A stretch of DNA of 24,396 bases, taken from the NCBI GenBank assembly GCA_046160485.1, contig JBJXGV010000048.1, positions 1-24,396 of the forward strand, read 5' to 3'. Positions 1-7,917 of this stretch are shown here, piece by piece. This stretch comes from JBJXGV01 sp046160485 (lineage in GTDB: Bacteria > Orphanbacterota > Orphanbacteria > JBJXGV01). Under the pieces are notes generated by a model that did not search any database, was not told the origin of the DNA, and saw nothing but the letters and a program-made list of their open reading frames with translations. A program made the position numbers and the translations under genes. Position 1 is the stretch's first letter; the number at the start of each line of letters is the position of its first letter.

Positions 1-67
1 CTCCCGAGTGTACGTGGGGTTGCAATATCGCATTCCAACACCGACCGTAGGTGCGACAGAGGCGAGG

Positions 68-1294
68 TCATCGCAGTTTCACGAGGCGCTGTGTCTCGGC
101 GAAGCGATCGGAGCGAACGCGCACGAAGTAGACGCCGGAGCCGGCGGCGTCGGCGCGCCAAACGAGATTCTGCGGGAGGCTGTTCAACGCGCCCGAGAAC
201 GGGCGCGCGACGAGCCGGCCCGCGGCGTCGTACACGGCGATCTCGGCGCGCGCGTCGTCATCCGCGCCGCCCGCGCTCGTCAGCGAGAGTCGCAGCTCGC
301 TCGTGAACGGATTCGGGTACGCGCGAAGCGCGAGCCGCGCGACCGGCGCAGCAGCACCGCCGACGCCCGTCTGAAACTCCGGCGCGCCGGGTGCGAGCGC
401 GACGGCGAAGACTTGGTTCGTCGTGCCGATCCACGATGCGGACCACGCGGTTCCATCCACGCTCTCGTAGACCTCGCCCTCGCGGCTCATCGCCTTGAAT
501 TTGCCGCCCGCGTACGCAAGGTCGCGCATGCCCACCTGCGAGATCGTCCCGATCGCGCTCCACGTCGCGCCAGCGTTCGACGAGCGCAGGATCTCGCCCG
601 CGTCTGTGAGCGCGTAGAGCGTCGATGAGATCCAGACGAGATCGACGACCGGAGTGAAGCTCGTCGTTCCGACCGTCGTCCACGCGGTTCCGCTCGGCAG
701 GCGCGCGATGTCGCCGGACGCGGTCGCGACGTAGAGCGTGTCGCTCGCGCCGGTCTTGCCGCCGACGGCGATCGCGGCGCAGTCGGAGGCGCCGGCGTTC
801 GACTCGCGCGTCCAGCTCGCGCCGTCATCGCTCGAGCGGAGGACATCGCCGCTTCGCGTGAGTGCGAGAAGCGCGCCGCTCCGCGCGATCGCGAGCGAAA
901 CGCAGTCGGAAGCGGTCACCGAGCCGACCGCGGCCCAGCTCGCGCCGCCGTTCGTCGAGCGGTACACCGTTCCCGTTTCGCCGAGAGCGAAGAGAATGCC
1001 GTTCGTGAGCGCGGGCGAGAGCGCGACCACCTCGGGCTCCGGGATGTTTCCGCGCACGACCCACGTGACGCCGTCGTCGATCGACTCGAACACGACGCCG
1101 CTGCCGACGACGGCGTAGAGCGCGGCATGGCTCGAGAGCGGGAGGAGAATCGCAATCGCCGCGAGGAGCGCAAGGAGCGCGAGGAGGGTGACGCGCAGGC
1201 GCGACAGTCGCGGCCGCTGCTGCGGCGCTGCGCGGGCGAGAGGCGCGCTGCCGCGCGCCGCCCCGACTCGGAGGATGTCCTCGAGCGTCGTCAT
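68..1294 (-). CDS. secreted BNR/Ycf48-like repeat protein with FlgD-like C-terminal sorting domain
   Basis: This is a 408-residue protein. Residues 35-57 are a long hydrophobic stretch ending in SSHA, read as a signal peptide or N-terminal anchor after an unusually long, Arg-containing n-region. Residues 58 to about 300 hold six repeats of about 40 residues, with BNR/Asp-box-like cores such as VYRSTNGGASW, VLRSSDDGASW and ILRSSNAGATW, which suggests a sialidase-like or Ycf48-like beta-propeller. The substrate is unknown. Residues 324-408 form the FlgD-like / T9SS type A-like tail (AYPNPF, VYDAAGRLV, GVYFVR, ending LVKLR). The ATG at 1294 was chosen because it overlaps the stop of the upstream propeller gene as ATGA and has no Shine-Dalgarno of its own, which points to translational coupling. 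An in-frame start 15 codons further upstream is possible but would lie inside the neighbour. Confidence 0.82.
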   Translation of the reverse strand: MTTLEDILRVGAARGSAPLARAAPQQRPRLSRLRVTLLALLALLAAIAILLPLSSHAALYAVVGSGVVFESIDDGVTWVVRGNIPEPEVVALSPALTNGILFALGETGTVYRSTNGGASWAAVGSVTASDCVSLAIARSGALLALTRSGDVLRSSDDGASWTRESNAGASDCAAIAVGGKTGASDTLYVATASGDIARLPSGTAWTTVGTTSFTPVVDLVWISSTLYALTDAGEILRSSNAGATWSAIGTISQVGMRDLAYAGGKFKAMSREGEVYESVDGTAWSASWIGTTNQVFAVALAPGAPEFQTGVGGAAAPVARLALRAYPNPFTSELRLSLTSAGGADDDARAEIAVYDAAGRLVARPFSGALNSLPQNLVWRADAAGSGVYFVRVRSDRFAETQRLVKLR

Positions 1295-3300
1295 CGCGCC
1301 ACGACGACGCGCGTGCTCGACACCGCGTTCGCTCCCCACGCGAGCCTCAAGAAGTACGTACCCGACGTCACATCGCGCCCGCCGTCGTCACGCCCGTCCC
1401 AAGCGATCGAACCGACTCCCGTCGGTCGCGTTCCTGACGCGAGCGTTTTCACGCGCCGTCCGGAAACGTCGTACACCGCGAGGTCGATCGGCAGCGCGTC
1501 CGTCGCGACGCGATACGCGACGCGCGTCTCTCCGCCGCGCGCCGGGTTCGGGTACGCGGAGAGGAGCGCGTTCGCGCCGAGCGACGGCGCGATCTCTCGC
1601 TCGCCGAGCACATACTCCTCGCCGAGGCCGTTGACGGCGATGAGACGGTAGCGCGCGCCGGCCGTCGCGGGGTTGCTCGCGTCACCGGATTCGCCGTCGA
1701 GCGCGGCCGTGCGATCGACATACTCGCCGCGGTCGAGGAGCCCCGCGTGGAGCGGCGTGAAGACGGCGCCAGGCGCGCCGGCCGCAGCGCCGCCGTCCGC
1801 GCGCTCGACGCGGTAACGCACGTCGGCCTCAGGGCCGGGCGACGTCTTCCACGCGAGCGAGACATCGCGCGTCCCTTCGATCGCACGCGCGTCGAACTTC
1901 GCGAGCGCGATCGCCGCATCGATCGCGAAGAACGAGTCCGACACTCCGACCGTGAACGGCGACGGCTGCACGATCTTGATGCGCGCGAATCGGGTCGGCG
2001 AATGCGGCACGCGGATCGTGACTCCGAAATCGCGCGTGTTGTCCACGATCAAGTCGTACGTGCGCCCGCCATCGACGGAGAGATGAACGTCGGAGATGTC
2101 CACCGGGAGCCCGCCGGTGTAGGACCACGAGATCGTCTGCGTACTGCCGACGGCCCACGTGGCGCCGCCCCCCGGCGCGCTTACGATGAGGCTCGGGACG
2201 AATGCGTACTTCAGATCGCCGGCCGTGGCGTCGAAGTAGCTAACATGCGGTCTTTCCGCCGCGTCAAGCTCGAGCGAAGTGTAAGCGCCTACGATGCTAG
2301 CCGCACCATCGAGCGTCTCGATCGTCCACAAGCCTCCAGCCCTTCGGGCGTACCTGAGGTCGCCGGTCGTAACGTCGTGGAAGCTTATGTGCGGATTTTC
2401 GGCGCCGTCGAGTTCGATCGACGTGTACCAGCCCACGTCGTTCGCCGACCCGACCACCGTTTCGCGGGTCCACACGCCCCCGGATTTGCGCGCGTACCGG
2501 AGGTCGCTGTTCGTGGCGTCCCAGTAGCTCACGTGCGGGTTCCCCGAAGCATCGAGCGCGAGCGAGATGAAGGAGCCCACGTCGTTCGCCGACGCTTCCA
2601 CCGTTTCGAGCGTCCACACGCCCCCGGACTTCCGCGCGTACTTGACGTCGTCGGTTGTGTCGTCTTTGTAGCCCACGTGCGGGTTCCCCGACGCGTCGAG
2701 GGCGAGCGAGGTGTAGGAGCCCACGTCGTTCGCCGACCCGTCCGCCGTCTCGATCGTCCACACGCCCCCGGACTTCCGCGCGTACTTGAGATTGTCGATC
2801 GTGGCGTCCTGGTAGCTCAGATGCGGGTTGCCCAACGCGTCGACCGCGAGAGAATTGTGAAAGCCCACGGCGTTCGCCGACGCGTCCACGATCTCGCGCG
2901 TCCACACGCCCCCGGACTTTCGCGCGTACTTCAGGTCAAAGAGCGTATTGTCCAGGTAGCTCACGTGCGGGTCGCCCGATGAGTCGAGCGCGAGCGCCGT
3001 GTACTCGCCCAGAACGGTCGCCGACCCGTCCGCGATCTCAGACGTCCAGATGCCTCCAGACTTGCGCGCGTACTTGAGGTCGAAGGCCTGCCCGTCGTAG
3101 TAGGTCACGCTCGGGTTCCCCGACGCGTCGAGCGCGAGCGAGGAGTGTTTACCCACGGTGTTCGCCGACCCGTCCGCCGTCTCCACGACGAGCGTTTGCG
3201 CGAGCGCCACCGGCGAACCGAGCGCGAGCGGCAACGTGACGGCGAGCGCCACCATGAACAGAACGAAGAGCTTCAGTGACCATCGGTGAGAAGTGTGCAT
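1291..3300 (-). CDS. secreted seven-repeat propeller protein with Ig-like, FN3-like and FlgD-like domains
   Basis: This is a 669-residue protein. The start at 3300 has an AGGAG site 7 nt upstream and opens a clear signal peptide (hydrophobic residues about 9-28, then ALAQ). Residues 37-372 are exactly seven 48-residue repeats with the pattern W(T/I).E..DGSA..VG..TSLALDASGNPHVSY.D....LKYARK. The count and the conserved Trp and Asp fit a seven-bladed beta-propeller. An Ig-like domain (Kre9/'Ser-Thr-rich' type, about 373-460, WAVGSTQTISW) follows. Next comes an FN3-like segment (about 470-575, ending YRLIAVNGLGEEYVLGE) and the FlgD-like tail (579-669, AYPNPA, VYDVSGRRVKTL, GTYFLR). It is a paralogue of the 11567-14857 protein. 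It overlaps the downstream BNR gene by ATGA. The ligand is unknown; a cell-surface or extracellular location is inferred. Confidence 0.85.
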   Translation of the reverse strand: MHTSHRWSLKLFVLFMVALAVTLPLALGSPVALAQTLVVETADGSANTVGKHSSLALDASGNPSVTYYDGQAFDLKYARKSGGIWTSEIADGSATVLGEYTALALDSSGDPHVSYLDNTLFDLKYARKSGGVWTREIVDASANAVGFHNSLAVDALGNPHLSYQDATIDNLKYARKSGGVWTIETADGSANDVGSYTSLALDASGNPHVGYKDDTTDDVKYARKSGGVWTLETVEASANDVGSFISLALDASGNPHVSYWDATNSDLRYARKSGGVWTRETVVGSANDVGWYTSIELDGAENPHISFHDVTTGDLRYARRAGGLWTIETLDGAASIVGAYTSLELDAAERPHVSYFDATAGDLKYAFVPSLIVSAPGGGATWAVGSTQTISWSYTGGLPVDISDVHLSVDGGRTYDLIVDNTRDFGVTIRVPHSPTRFARIKIVQPSPFTVGVSDSFFAIDAAIALAKFDARAIEGTRDVSLAWKTSPGPEADVRYRVERADGGAAAGAPGAVFTPLHAGLLDRGEYVDRTAALDGESGDASNPATAGARYRLIAVNGLGEEYVLGEREIAPSLGANALLSAYPNPARGGETRVAYRVATDALPIDLAVYDVSGRRVKTLASGTRPTGVGSIAWDGRDDGGRDVTSGTYFLRLAWGANAVSSTRVVVAR
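2185..3192 (-). repeat. seven tandem 144-bp coding repeats (48-aa propeller blades)
   Basis: There are seven consecutive 144-nt units inside the propeller gene. Each encodes a blade ending in a version of DLKYARKSGGVW. Several units are close to identical at DNA level over the segment encoding VWT and YARKSGG, seen near 2615, 2760 and 2905. This points to recent tandem duplication or gene conversion. The outermost copies, the first and especially the seventh, have diverged more. Confidence 0.85.
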
Positions 3301-3400
3301 TCGGAATCTCCTGTCGTGGCGTTTGAGACGGTTGGATTGCCGGGGCGTCAGGGCGGGCCGCGCTCGGCGAGCGAGGTCTGCGGATAGGCAGGTCCTCATG

Positions 3401-3415
3401 TGGGAAACGCTCCCA
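3401..3415. promoter_or_regulatory. 15-bp palindrome TGGGA-N5-TCCCA between divergent genes, possible operator
   Basis: The sequence TGGGAAACGCTCCCA has perfect 5-bp arms around a 5-nt centre containing CG. It lies 101 nt upstream of the propeller gene start (3300) and 95 nt upstream of the DUF1579 start (3510), so one regulator could serve both directions. The arms and central CG resemble operators of LacI-family repressors, but the odd length is not classic. A match by chance in GC-rich DNA cannot be excluded. No other convincing signal was seen in the 209-bp divergent gap. Confidence 0.3.
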
Positions 3416-3509
3416 GAGCCGCGAATCGCACAGCGTGTGGTAGGCTCTGATCCGGTTTCACTCGCTCGACTTACGTCGACCCATCGAATCGAAGCCAGAG
3501 GAGGGGAGC

Positions 3510-4130
3510 ATGTTTCGCCCGAGTCACCGCGCCAATGTCCTTGCCATCGAAACGTTACTCGTCGTGCTCTGCGTTACGTCGCCCGCGCTCGCTGATCCTC
3601 CGGCGGCGCAACCGATGCCCACCGAGGCCGAGATGGCCGCCGCAATGCAGATGATGATGCCGGGAGAGCATCACAAACTGCTCGAGACGTTCGCCGGCGA
3701 CTGGGAGATGACGTCGAAGGTGTGGATGGGCGGGCCCGGGACGGAGCCGGCCGTGTCTCACGCGACGAGCCACGCGGAGTGGGTGCTCGGCGGGCGCTTC
3801 GTGATGAGCACGATGAAGGGCGAGATGTTCGGGATGCCGCACGAGGGGATCGGCATGCTCGGCTACGATAACTTCAAGAACATGTACGTCGGCACGTGGG
3901 CGAGCAACATGGGCACCGAGATTCTCAGCTATAGCGGCATGTCCGCACCCGGCAGCAACACGATCATCATGTACGGCGCGATGGACGAGCCGAACATGCG
4001 CGTCGTCGGCCGCACCGTAAAATACGTCTACCGTATCGAGAGCCGAGACAAGTACACGATGGACCTCATCGACCTGCACGCGGGCGACGACTACAAAGTC
4101 GTCGAGGTTTCCTTCACGCGGAGGAAGTAG
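3510..4130 (+). CDS. exported DUF1579 domain protein
   Basis: This is a 206-residue protein. The ATG is preceded by a GGAGGGG ribosome-binding site 3 nt away. Residues 1-28 form a signal peptide (hydrophobic core, then SPALA, predicted cleavage before DPP). The rest matches DUF1579: PGEHHKLLETFAGDWE at the start, AEWVLGGRFVMSTMKGEM, a GMLGYDNFKNMYVGTW core, then a C-terminal strand with FTRRK. The family forms a lipocalin-like beta-barrel of unknown function. The Met-rich stretch at about residues 41-50 is a usual feature of the entry to the domain. The stop is 4 nt before the next gene, so the two are probably cotranscribed. An ordinary member of the family by length; the ligand is unknown. 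Confidence 0.88.
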   Translation: MFRPSHRANVLAIETLLVVLCVTSPALADPPAAQPMPTEAEMAAAMQMMMPGEHHKLLETFAGDWEMTSKVWMGGPGTEPAVSHATSHAEWVLGGRFVMSTMKGEMFGMPHEGIGMLGYDNFKNMYVGTWASNMGTEILSYSGMSAPGSNTIIMYGAMDEPNMRVVGRTVKYVYRIESRDKYTMDLIDLHAGDDYKVVEVSFTRRK

Positions 4131-4134
4131 CGGC

Positions 4135-5583
4135 GTGACGGAGTCGCGTCGCGCCGAGGGGCTGATCCTGCTCACCGGGGCAACCGGCTACATCGGCGGG
4201 CGGCTCTTGAGCGCGCTGGAGTCCGAGGGGCGCGCGGTGCGGTGTCTCGCGCGCCGCACCGCCGGCCTGCGCGGGCGCGCCGGCGCGCGCACGGAGGTCG
4301 TCGAGGGCGACGTGCTCGACGCGGCGTCGCTCGTCCCCGCGATGCGCGGCGTGTCCACCGCGTACTATCTCGTCCACTCGATGGGCTCGGCGGCGGCGTT
4401 CGAGGAGGCCGATCGCGCGGCGGCGCGCAACTTCGGCGAGGCCGCGCGCGCGGCGGGCGTCGCGCGCATCATTTACGTCGGCGGCCTCGGTGACGCGGAC
4501 GCGCGCCTCTCGCCGCACCTGCGCAGCCGCCAAGAAGTCGGCGAAGTGCTCCGCGCGTCGGGCGTGCAGACCATCGAGCTGCGCGCGTCGATCGTTCTCG
4601 GATCGGGGAGCCTCTCGTTCGAGATGATTCGCGCGCTCGTCGAGCGCTTGCCGGTGATGATCGCGCCGCGCTGGGTGGCGGTGCTCGCGCAGCCGATCGG
4701 TATCGCCGACCTTCTCGCGTACCTCGTCGCTGCGATGGATCAATCCTTCGACGGCAATCGCGTCTTCGAGATCGGCGGACCAGACCAGGTCTCGTACGGA
4801 TTTCTCATGAGCGAGTACGCGCGGCAGCGTGGGCTGCGGCGCTTCGTCGTTCCGGTGCCCGTGCTCTCGCCGCGTCTGTCGAGCCTCTGGCTCGGGCTCG
4901 TGACGCCGCTCTACGCGCGCGTCGGCCGCAAGCTCATCGACAGCGTCCGCAATCCGACGGTCGTGCGCGACGACGCGGCGCTTCGTGCGTTTTCGATTCG
5001 CCCGCAAGGCGTGGCGGACGCCATCGCGAGCGCGCTGCGCAACGAGGATCGCGAGATCGCGCAGACGCGGTGGTCGGATGCGCTCTCGTCGGGCGGTACC
5101 GAGAGATCGTGGGGCGGCGTGCGCTTCGCGTCGCGCCGCGTCGATTCGCGCGTCACACACGTGGCCGCGTCGCCGGCGTGCGCGTTCGCGCCGGTCCGCC
5201 GCATCGGCGGCACGACCGGCTGGTACTACGCGAACTGGCTCTGGTCGCTGCGCGGATTCCTCGATCTGCTCGTCGGCGGCGTCGGGATGCGGCGCGGGCG
5301 GCGCGAGCCCGACTCGCTCGCCGTCGGCGACACGCTCGACTGCTGGCGCGTCGAGGCGTTCGAGCCGGATCGCCGCCTGCGCCTCGTCGCCGAGATGAAG
5401 CTGCCCGGGCGCGCGTGGCTCGAGTTCGAGGTTGAACCCGACGGCGCGGGCTCACGCATTCGCCAAACTGCGATCTACGACCCAGTCGGGATTCTCGGAC
5501 GCGCGTATTGGTACGCCGTCTACCCGCTTCACGGGCTCGTGTTCGCGGGAATGCTGAACGGCATCGCGCGTAGCGCGGAGTAA
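4135..5583 (+). CDS. NAD(P)-binding SDR-family protein with C-terminal DUF2867 domain
   Basis: This is a 482-residue protein. The start is GTG at 4135, with a GGAGG site 10 nt upstream lying in the last codons of the DUF1579 gene. Residues 10-230 form an atypical short-chain dehydrogenase / NmrA-type Rossmann fold. The dinucleotide-binding motif GATGYIGG is at about 15-22, with CLARR after strand 2 (suggesting NADP preference) and VYYLVHSMG-like sequence at strand 4. Residues about 340-475 match DUF2867 (WYYANWLWSLRGFLDLLVGG, MKLPGRAWLEFEV, YWYAVYPLHGLVF). This two-part layout is common in bacterial YbjT-like proteins. The substrate is unknown. It converges with the beta-helix gene across a 92-bp gap (5584-5675) that shows only weak short hairpins and no T-tract terminator. 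Confidence 0.88.
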   Translation: MTESRRAEGLILLTGATGYIGGRLLSALESEGRAVRCLARRTAGLRGRAGARTEVVEGDVLDAASLVPAMRGVSTAYYLVHSMGSAAAFEEADRAAARNFGEAARAAGVARIIYVGGLGDADARLSPHLRSRQEVGEVLRASGVQTIELRASIVLGSGSLSFEMIRALVERLPVMIAPRWVAVLAQPIGIADLLAYLVAAMDQSFDGNRVFEIGGPDQVSYGFLMSEYARQRGLRRFVVPVPVLSPRLSSLWLGLVTPLYARVGRKLIDSVRNPTVVRDDAALRAFSIRPQGVADAIASALRNEDREIAQTRWSDALSSGGTERSWGGVRFASRRVDSRVTHVAASPACAFAPVRRIGGTTGWYYANWLWSLRGFLDLLVGGVGMRRGRREPDSLAVGDTLDCWRVEAFEPDRRLRLVAEMKLPGRAWLEFEVEPDGAGSRIRQTAIYDPVGILGRAYWYAVYPLHGLVFAGMLNGIARSAE

Positions 5584-5675
5584 GCGCGCGGGCGCGAAAC
5601 CAAGAGGCTCCTCGTTGCGTGGCGAGCCACGGGGTGATGCCAGCGGCGACGTTGCTCGGGCGGCTGAGCCGACGC

Positions 5676-7658
5676 CTACTCGATGACGATGAGCTTTCGC
5701 GTAGCGACGGCGCCCGCGGACTCGAGTCGCACGAAGTAGACGCCCGGCGCCGCCCCGCTCACAGCCCACGTTCTGCGATGACTTCCGGCGGCGAACCATC
5801 GCGAGGGGAGTCGCGTCACCGCGCGCCCCGACGCGTCGAAGACATCGACGCTCACGTTGCCGGCCGCGGGCAGCGCGAACTCGATCGTCGCGGCGGCGGC
5901 GGATTGCGCGGCGCGCACGGGGTTCGGCCAGATCGGTGCGAGCGTGAGCGTCGTCGCGGCGTTCGGCGTCGGTGTTGGTGTTCCGGTTACGACGCCCACG
6001 CCGAGAACGATCGCTCGCGAGATCTGCCCTTCGCCGCCTTCGCATCGATAGACGCCCGCGTCCGCGGCCGCGACCGACACGAACTCCATCTCGGCGGCGG
6101 TCTCCCCGGCGATCGGCGCGCCATCGCGCGTCCACTGATAACTCGATGATGCGAATCCTGCCGCGAGCACGAACTCCGGCACCGCGATCCCCGCTCCGAT
6201 TTCGACGAGTTGATCCTCCGCGCCGTCGAGCACGACTCGCTTGTTCTCCCACACGCCGCCGTTCAACGCGTCGCCGCCAATTCGCAGCGTGAGCGTTTGC
6301 GTGTTGTTCCGAATCACTCCCGCGTTGACGAGATCGCCCTCGATGTCGATCTCGCTCGCGAGGAACGCCCAGTTCTGCAGCGTCCCGTCGACCCGCACGT
6401 CGCCAGTGACCGACGTCGATCCCGCGAACTGCGTCGTGCCGTTCAAGACGACATCGTCGATCTCGGCGAGCCGGAGGTATCCGGTTCCGCTCATGAGGAT
6501 CTCGTTGCCTTGCGCGAGCAGCGTACCGCCCGTGATCGAACCGCCGGAGAGAGTCAGCGTGACGCCGGGCTCGAGGATCATCGTTCCTCCGTTGCCGAGC
6601 GCGATAGCGTCGGAGATGAGCGCGTCCGTTTCGACGACGATCGTTCCCGCGCCGAACTCGGGGAGAAGCAGCGTCGTGTTGATGTCGCCGCTCGGTCCCA
6701 TGCGTATGGCGTGAGGCGCCGTGTCGTCGAGTTGCACGAAGCTATTGCGCATCGTGCCGTAGCACTCGAGATCGCCCGCGAGGTCCATCGTGAAGCCGTA
6801 GTCGTCGTTCTGAATGATGCCGAAATTGACGAGGCCGCCTTCGATGAAGATGTGCGCGTTGCCGAACGAACCGGAGTTGCTAAGCGAATTGACAACCGTC
6901 AGCCCGCCCGTGAAGGTCCCCGACGTGACGACCGCGGTCCCGACGAGGACCGCCGAATCGAACGTGCCGCCGTTGATGTACGACCACCCTTCGAAGCGGA
7001 TCTCGTTGCCCTGCGCGAGCACGGCGCCCTGCAGTGTTCCGCCGCGCAGCGTCAGCGGGCACTGCGGCGCGATGACGACGCTGCGGAGGTCTTGATCGAA
7101 GTTGCCGAGTATCGCGAACGGCGTGTCGAGGAAGAGCGCGCCCGAGGCCGCGAGATCGCGCGTGAGGTCGCCCTCGAACACCGCGGACGCCGACTGAGAG
7201 AGCCGGTGAGCCGCCGCGCCAGTGAGAATCGTCTCGACGTTCGTCCACACGCCGTCGTTGGTGATATCGCCGCCGACGCGGAGCTTGAGCACGCCGCTGC
7301 CGTCTTCGATCGTGCCGGCGTTCGTGATCGACCCGGCGGCGGCGAACGTCACGGGCGCGGCCGTGTTCTTGCGGAGCAAACCGGTCGCCGCGACCTCGAG
7401 CCCGACGCAGTTCGTGTTGGCTTGCACGGTGACCGGCCCGTCGAGAATGACATTGTCGGACGCGGACGGCGCGATGCCGCCGACCCATGTCGATCCCGAA
7501 GTCCACGGACCGCCGGCGATTGTCGATCGAATCGTCGCGGCGTGCGCGGCGGCAGCCATGCCGAGCGACAGAGCGCAGAACAGAAGCGAGAGAAGCAGCA
7601 CGCTAGGCGCGCCAAGCGCGCGCGTTCCAATTGCCACTCTGTGGTCGTGACGAGTCAT
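5676..7658 (-). CDS. secreted beta-helix-like protein with Ig-like domain and FlgD-like C-terminal sorting domain
   Basis: This is a 660-residue protein. The ATG at 7658 has a GGAGGG site 9 nt upstream. The signal peptide is residues 1-40 (hydrophobic 18-37, AHA cleavage). Residues about 45-490 are rich in short beta-strands and Gly/Asn turns, with recurrent LTLRGGTLQGAVLAQGNEI and SGGSITGGTLLAQGNEI-type rungs, GDLVNAGVIRNN and GDITNDGVW. This is typical of right-handed parallel beta-helix or autotransporter-passenger-like proteins. An Ig-like domain follows at about 497-557 (YQWTRDGAPIAG, ADAGVYRCEG) with only one of the two usual Cys. A TPTPTP linker then leads to the FlgD-like tail (574-660: WPNPV, VFDASGRAV, GVYFVR, ending KLIVIE). 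It is probably an adhesin or surface-layer component; the ligand cannot be told. Confidence 0.84.
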   Translation of the reverse strand: MTRHDHRVAIGTRALGAPSVLLLSLLFCALSLGMAAAAHAATIRSTIAGGPWTSGSTWVGGIAPSASDNVILDGPVTVQANTNCVGLEVAATGLLRKNTAAPVTFAAAGSITNAGTIEDGSGVLKLRVGGDITNDGVWTNVETILTGAAAHRLSQSASAVFEGDLTRDLAASGALFLDTPFAILGNFDQDLRSVVIAPQCPLTLRGGTLQGAVLAQGNEIRFEGWSYINGGTFDSAVLVGTAVVTSGTFTGGLTVVNSLSNSGSFGNAHIFIEGGLVNFGIIQNDDYGFTMDLAGDLECYGTMRNSFVQLDDTAPHAIRMGPSGDINTTLLLPEFGAGTIVVETDALISDAIALGNGGTMILEPGVTLTLSGGSITGGTLLAQGNEILMSGTGYLRLAEIDDVVLNGTTQFAGSTSVTGDVRVDGTLQNWAFLASEIDIEGDLVNAGVIRNNTQTLTLRIGGDALNGGVWENKRVVLDGAEDQLVEIGAGIAVPEFVLAAGFASSSYQWTRDGAPIAGETAAEMEFVSVAAADAGVYRCEGGEGQISRAIVLGVGVVTGTPTPTPNAATTLTLAPIWPNPVRAAQSAAAATIEFALPAAGNVSVDVFDASGRAVTRLPSRWFAAGSHRRTWAVSGAAPGVYFVRLESAGAVATRKLIVIE

Positions 7659-7799
7659 GGCGGGATTCCCTCCGTCGCGTGGGAGTTTGCGATCAGCCGG
7701 GGGGCTTCACTAAGCGAGAACGAGGCTACACCCGCGCGCGCTTCGAGATCAAGTGACGCGGACGCCTTGGATGCCATGGCGCCGACACGCTCGGTGCGC

Positions 7800-7833
7800 G
7801 AAGGCCGCGGACGTGTGAGTCGCCGCGGCCTTC
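7800..7833 (-). terminator. perfect 11-bp inverted repeat, candidate terminator after the FG-GAP gene
   Basis: The arms GAAGGCCGCGG (7800-7810) and CCGCGGCCTTC (7823-7833) are perfectly complementary around a 12-nt loop. The repeat lies 85 nt past the stop of the double FG-GAP gene and 142 nt before the next gene in the same direction. There is no T-tract, so a Rho-dependent or mRNA-stabilising role is as likely as intrinsic termination. Confidence 0.45.
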
Positions 7834-7840
7834 GTGGTGT

Positions 7841-7902
7841 GTGCGTTCGCGCACTTCGGTGCGCTCGTTCGCGAGCTTTGGTGCGCGCACTCGCGCGCGC
7901 AC
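7841..7902. repeat. three further adjacent hairpins in the FG-GAP to beta-helix gap
   Basis: Three perfect inverted repeats follow one another. They are GTGCG-TTCG-CGCAC (7841-7854), GCTCG-TTCG-CGAGC (7863-7876), and GTGCGCGC with GCGCGCAC around a 6-nt loop (7881-7902). With the 7800-7833 repeat they make four hairpins in about 100 bp of otherwise featureless spacer after the FG-GAP stop at 7918. Strong, closely spaced hairpins suggest a 3' end structure for the upstream transcript; GC-rich bias explains part but probably not all of it. Confidence 0.45.
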
Positions 7903-7917
7903 GATCGCGTGGCGCCG

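Noticed and set aside
1..67. Window-edge sequence downstream of the BNR gene, checked for a gene or terminator
   Set aside because: It is too short to judge; no stem longer than 5 bp and no coding frame with a motif is visible.
2185..3192. Regular 144-bp repeats considered as a CRISPR-like or satellite array
   Set aside because: The repeats are contiguous, in frame and encode protein blades; there are no unique spacers.
4114..5160. A 348-codon minus-strand frame opposite the SDR/DUF2867 gene
   Set aside because: The plus strand encodes a full Rossmann fold here; the minus frame is rich in Arg, Ala and His with no motif.
5584..5675. Bidirectional terminator between convergent genes
   Set aside because: Only 5-bp stems (GGCTC/GAGCC and CGGCT/AGCCG) without T-tracts are present, too weak to list as a feature.
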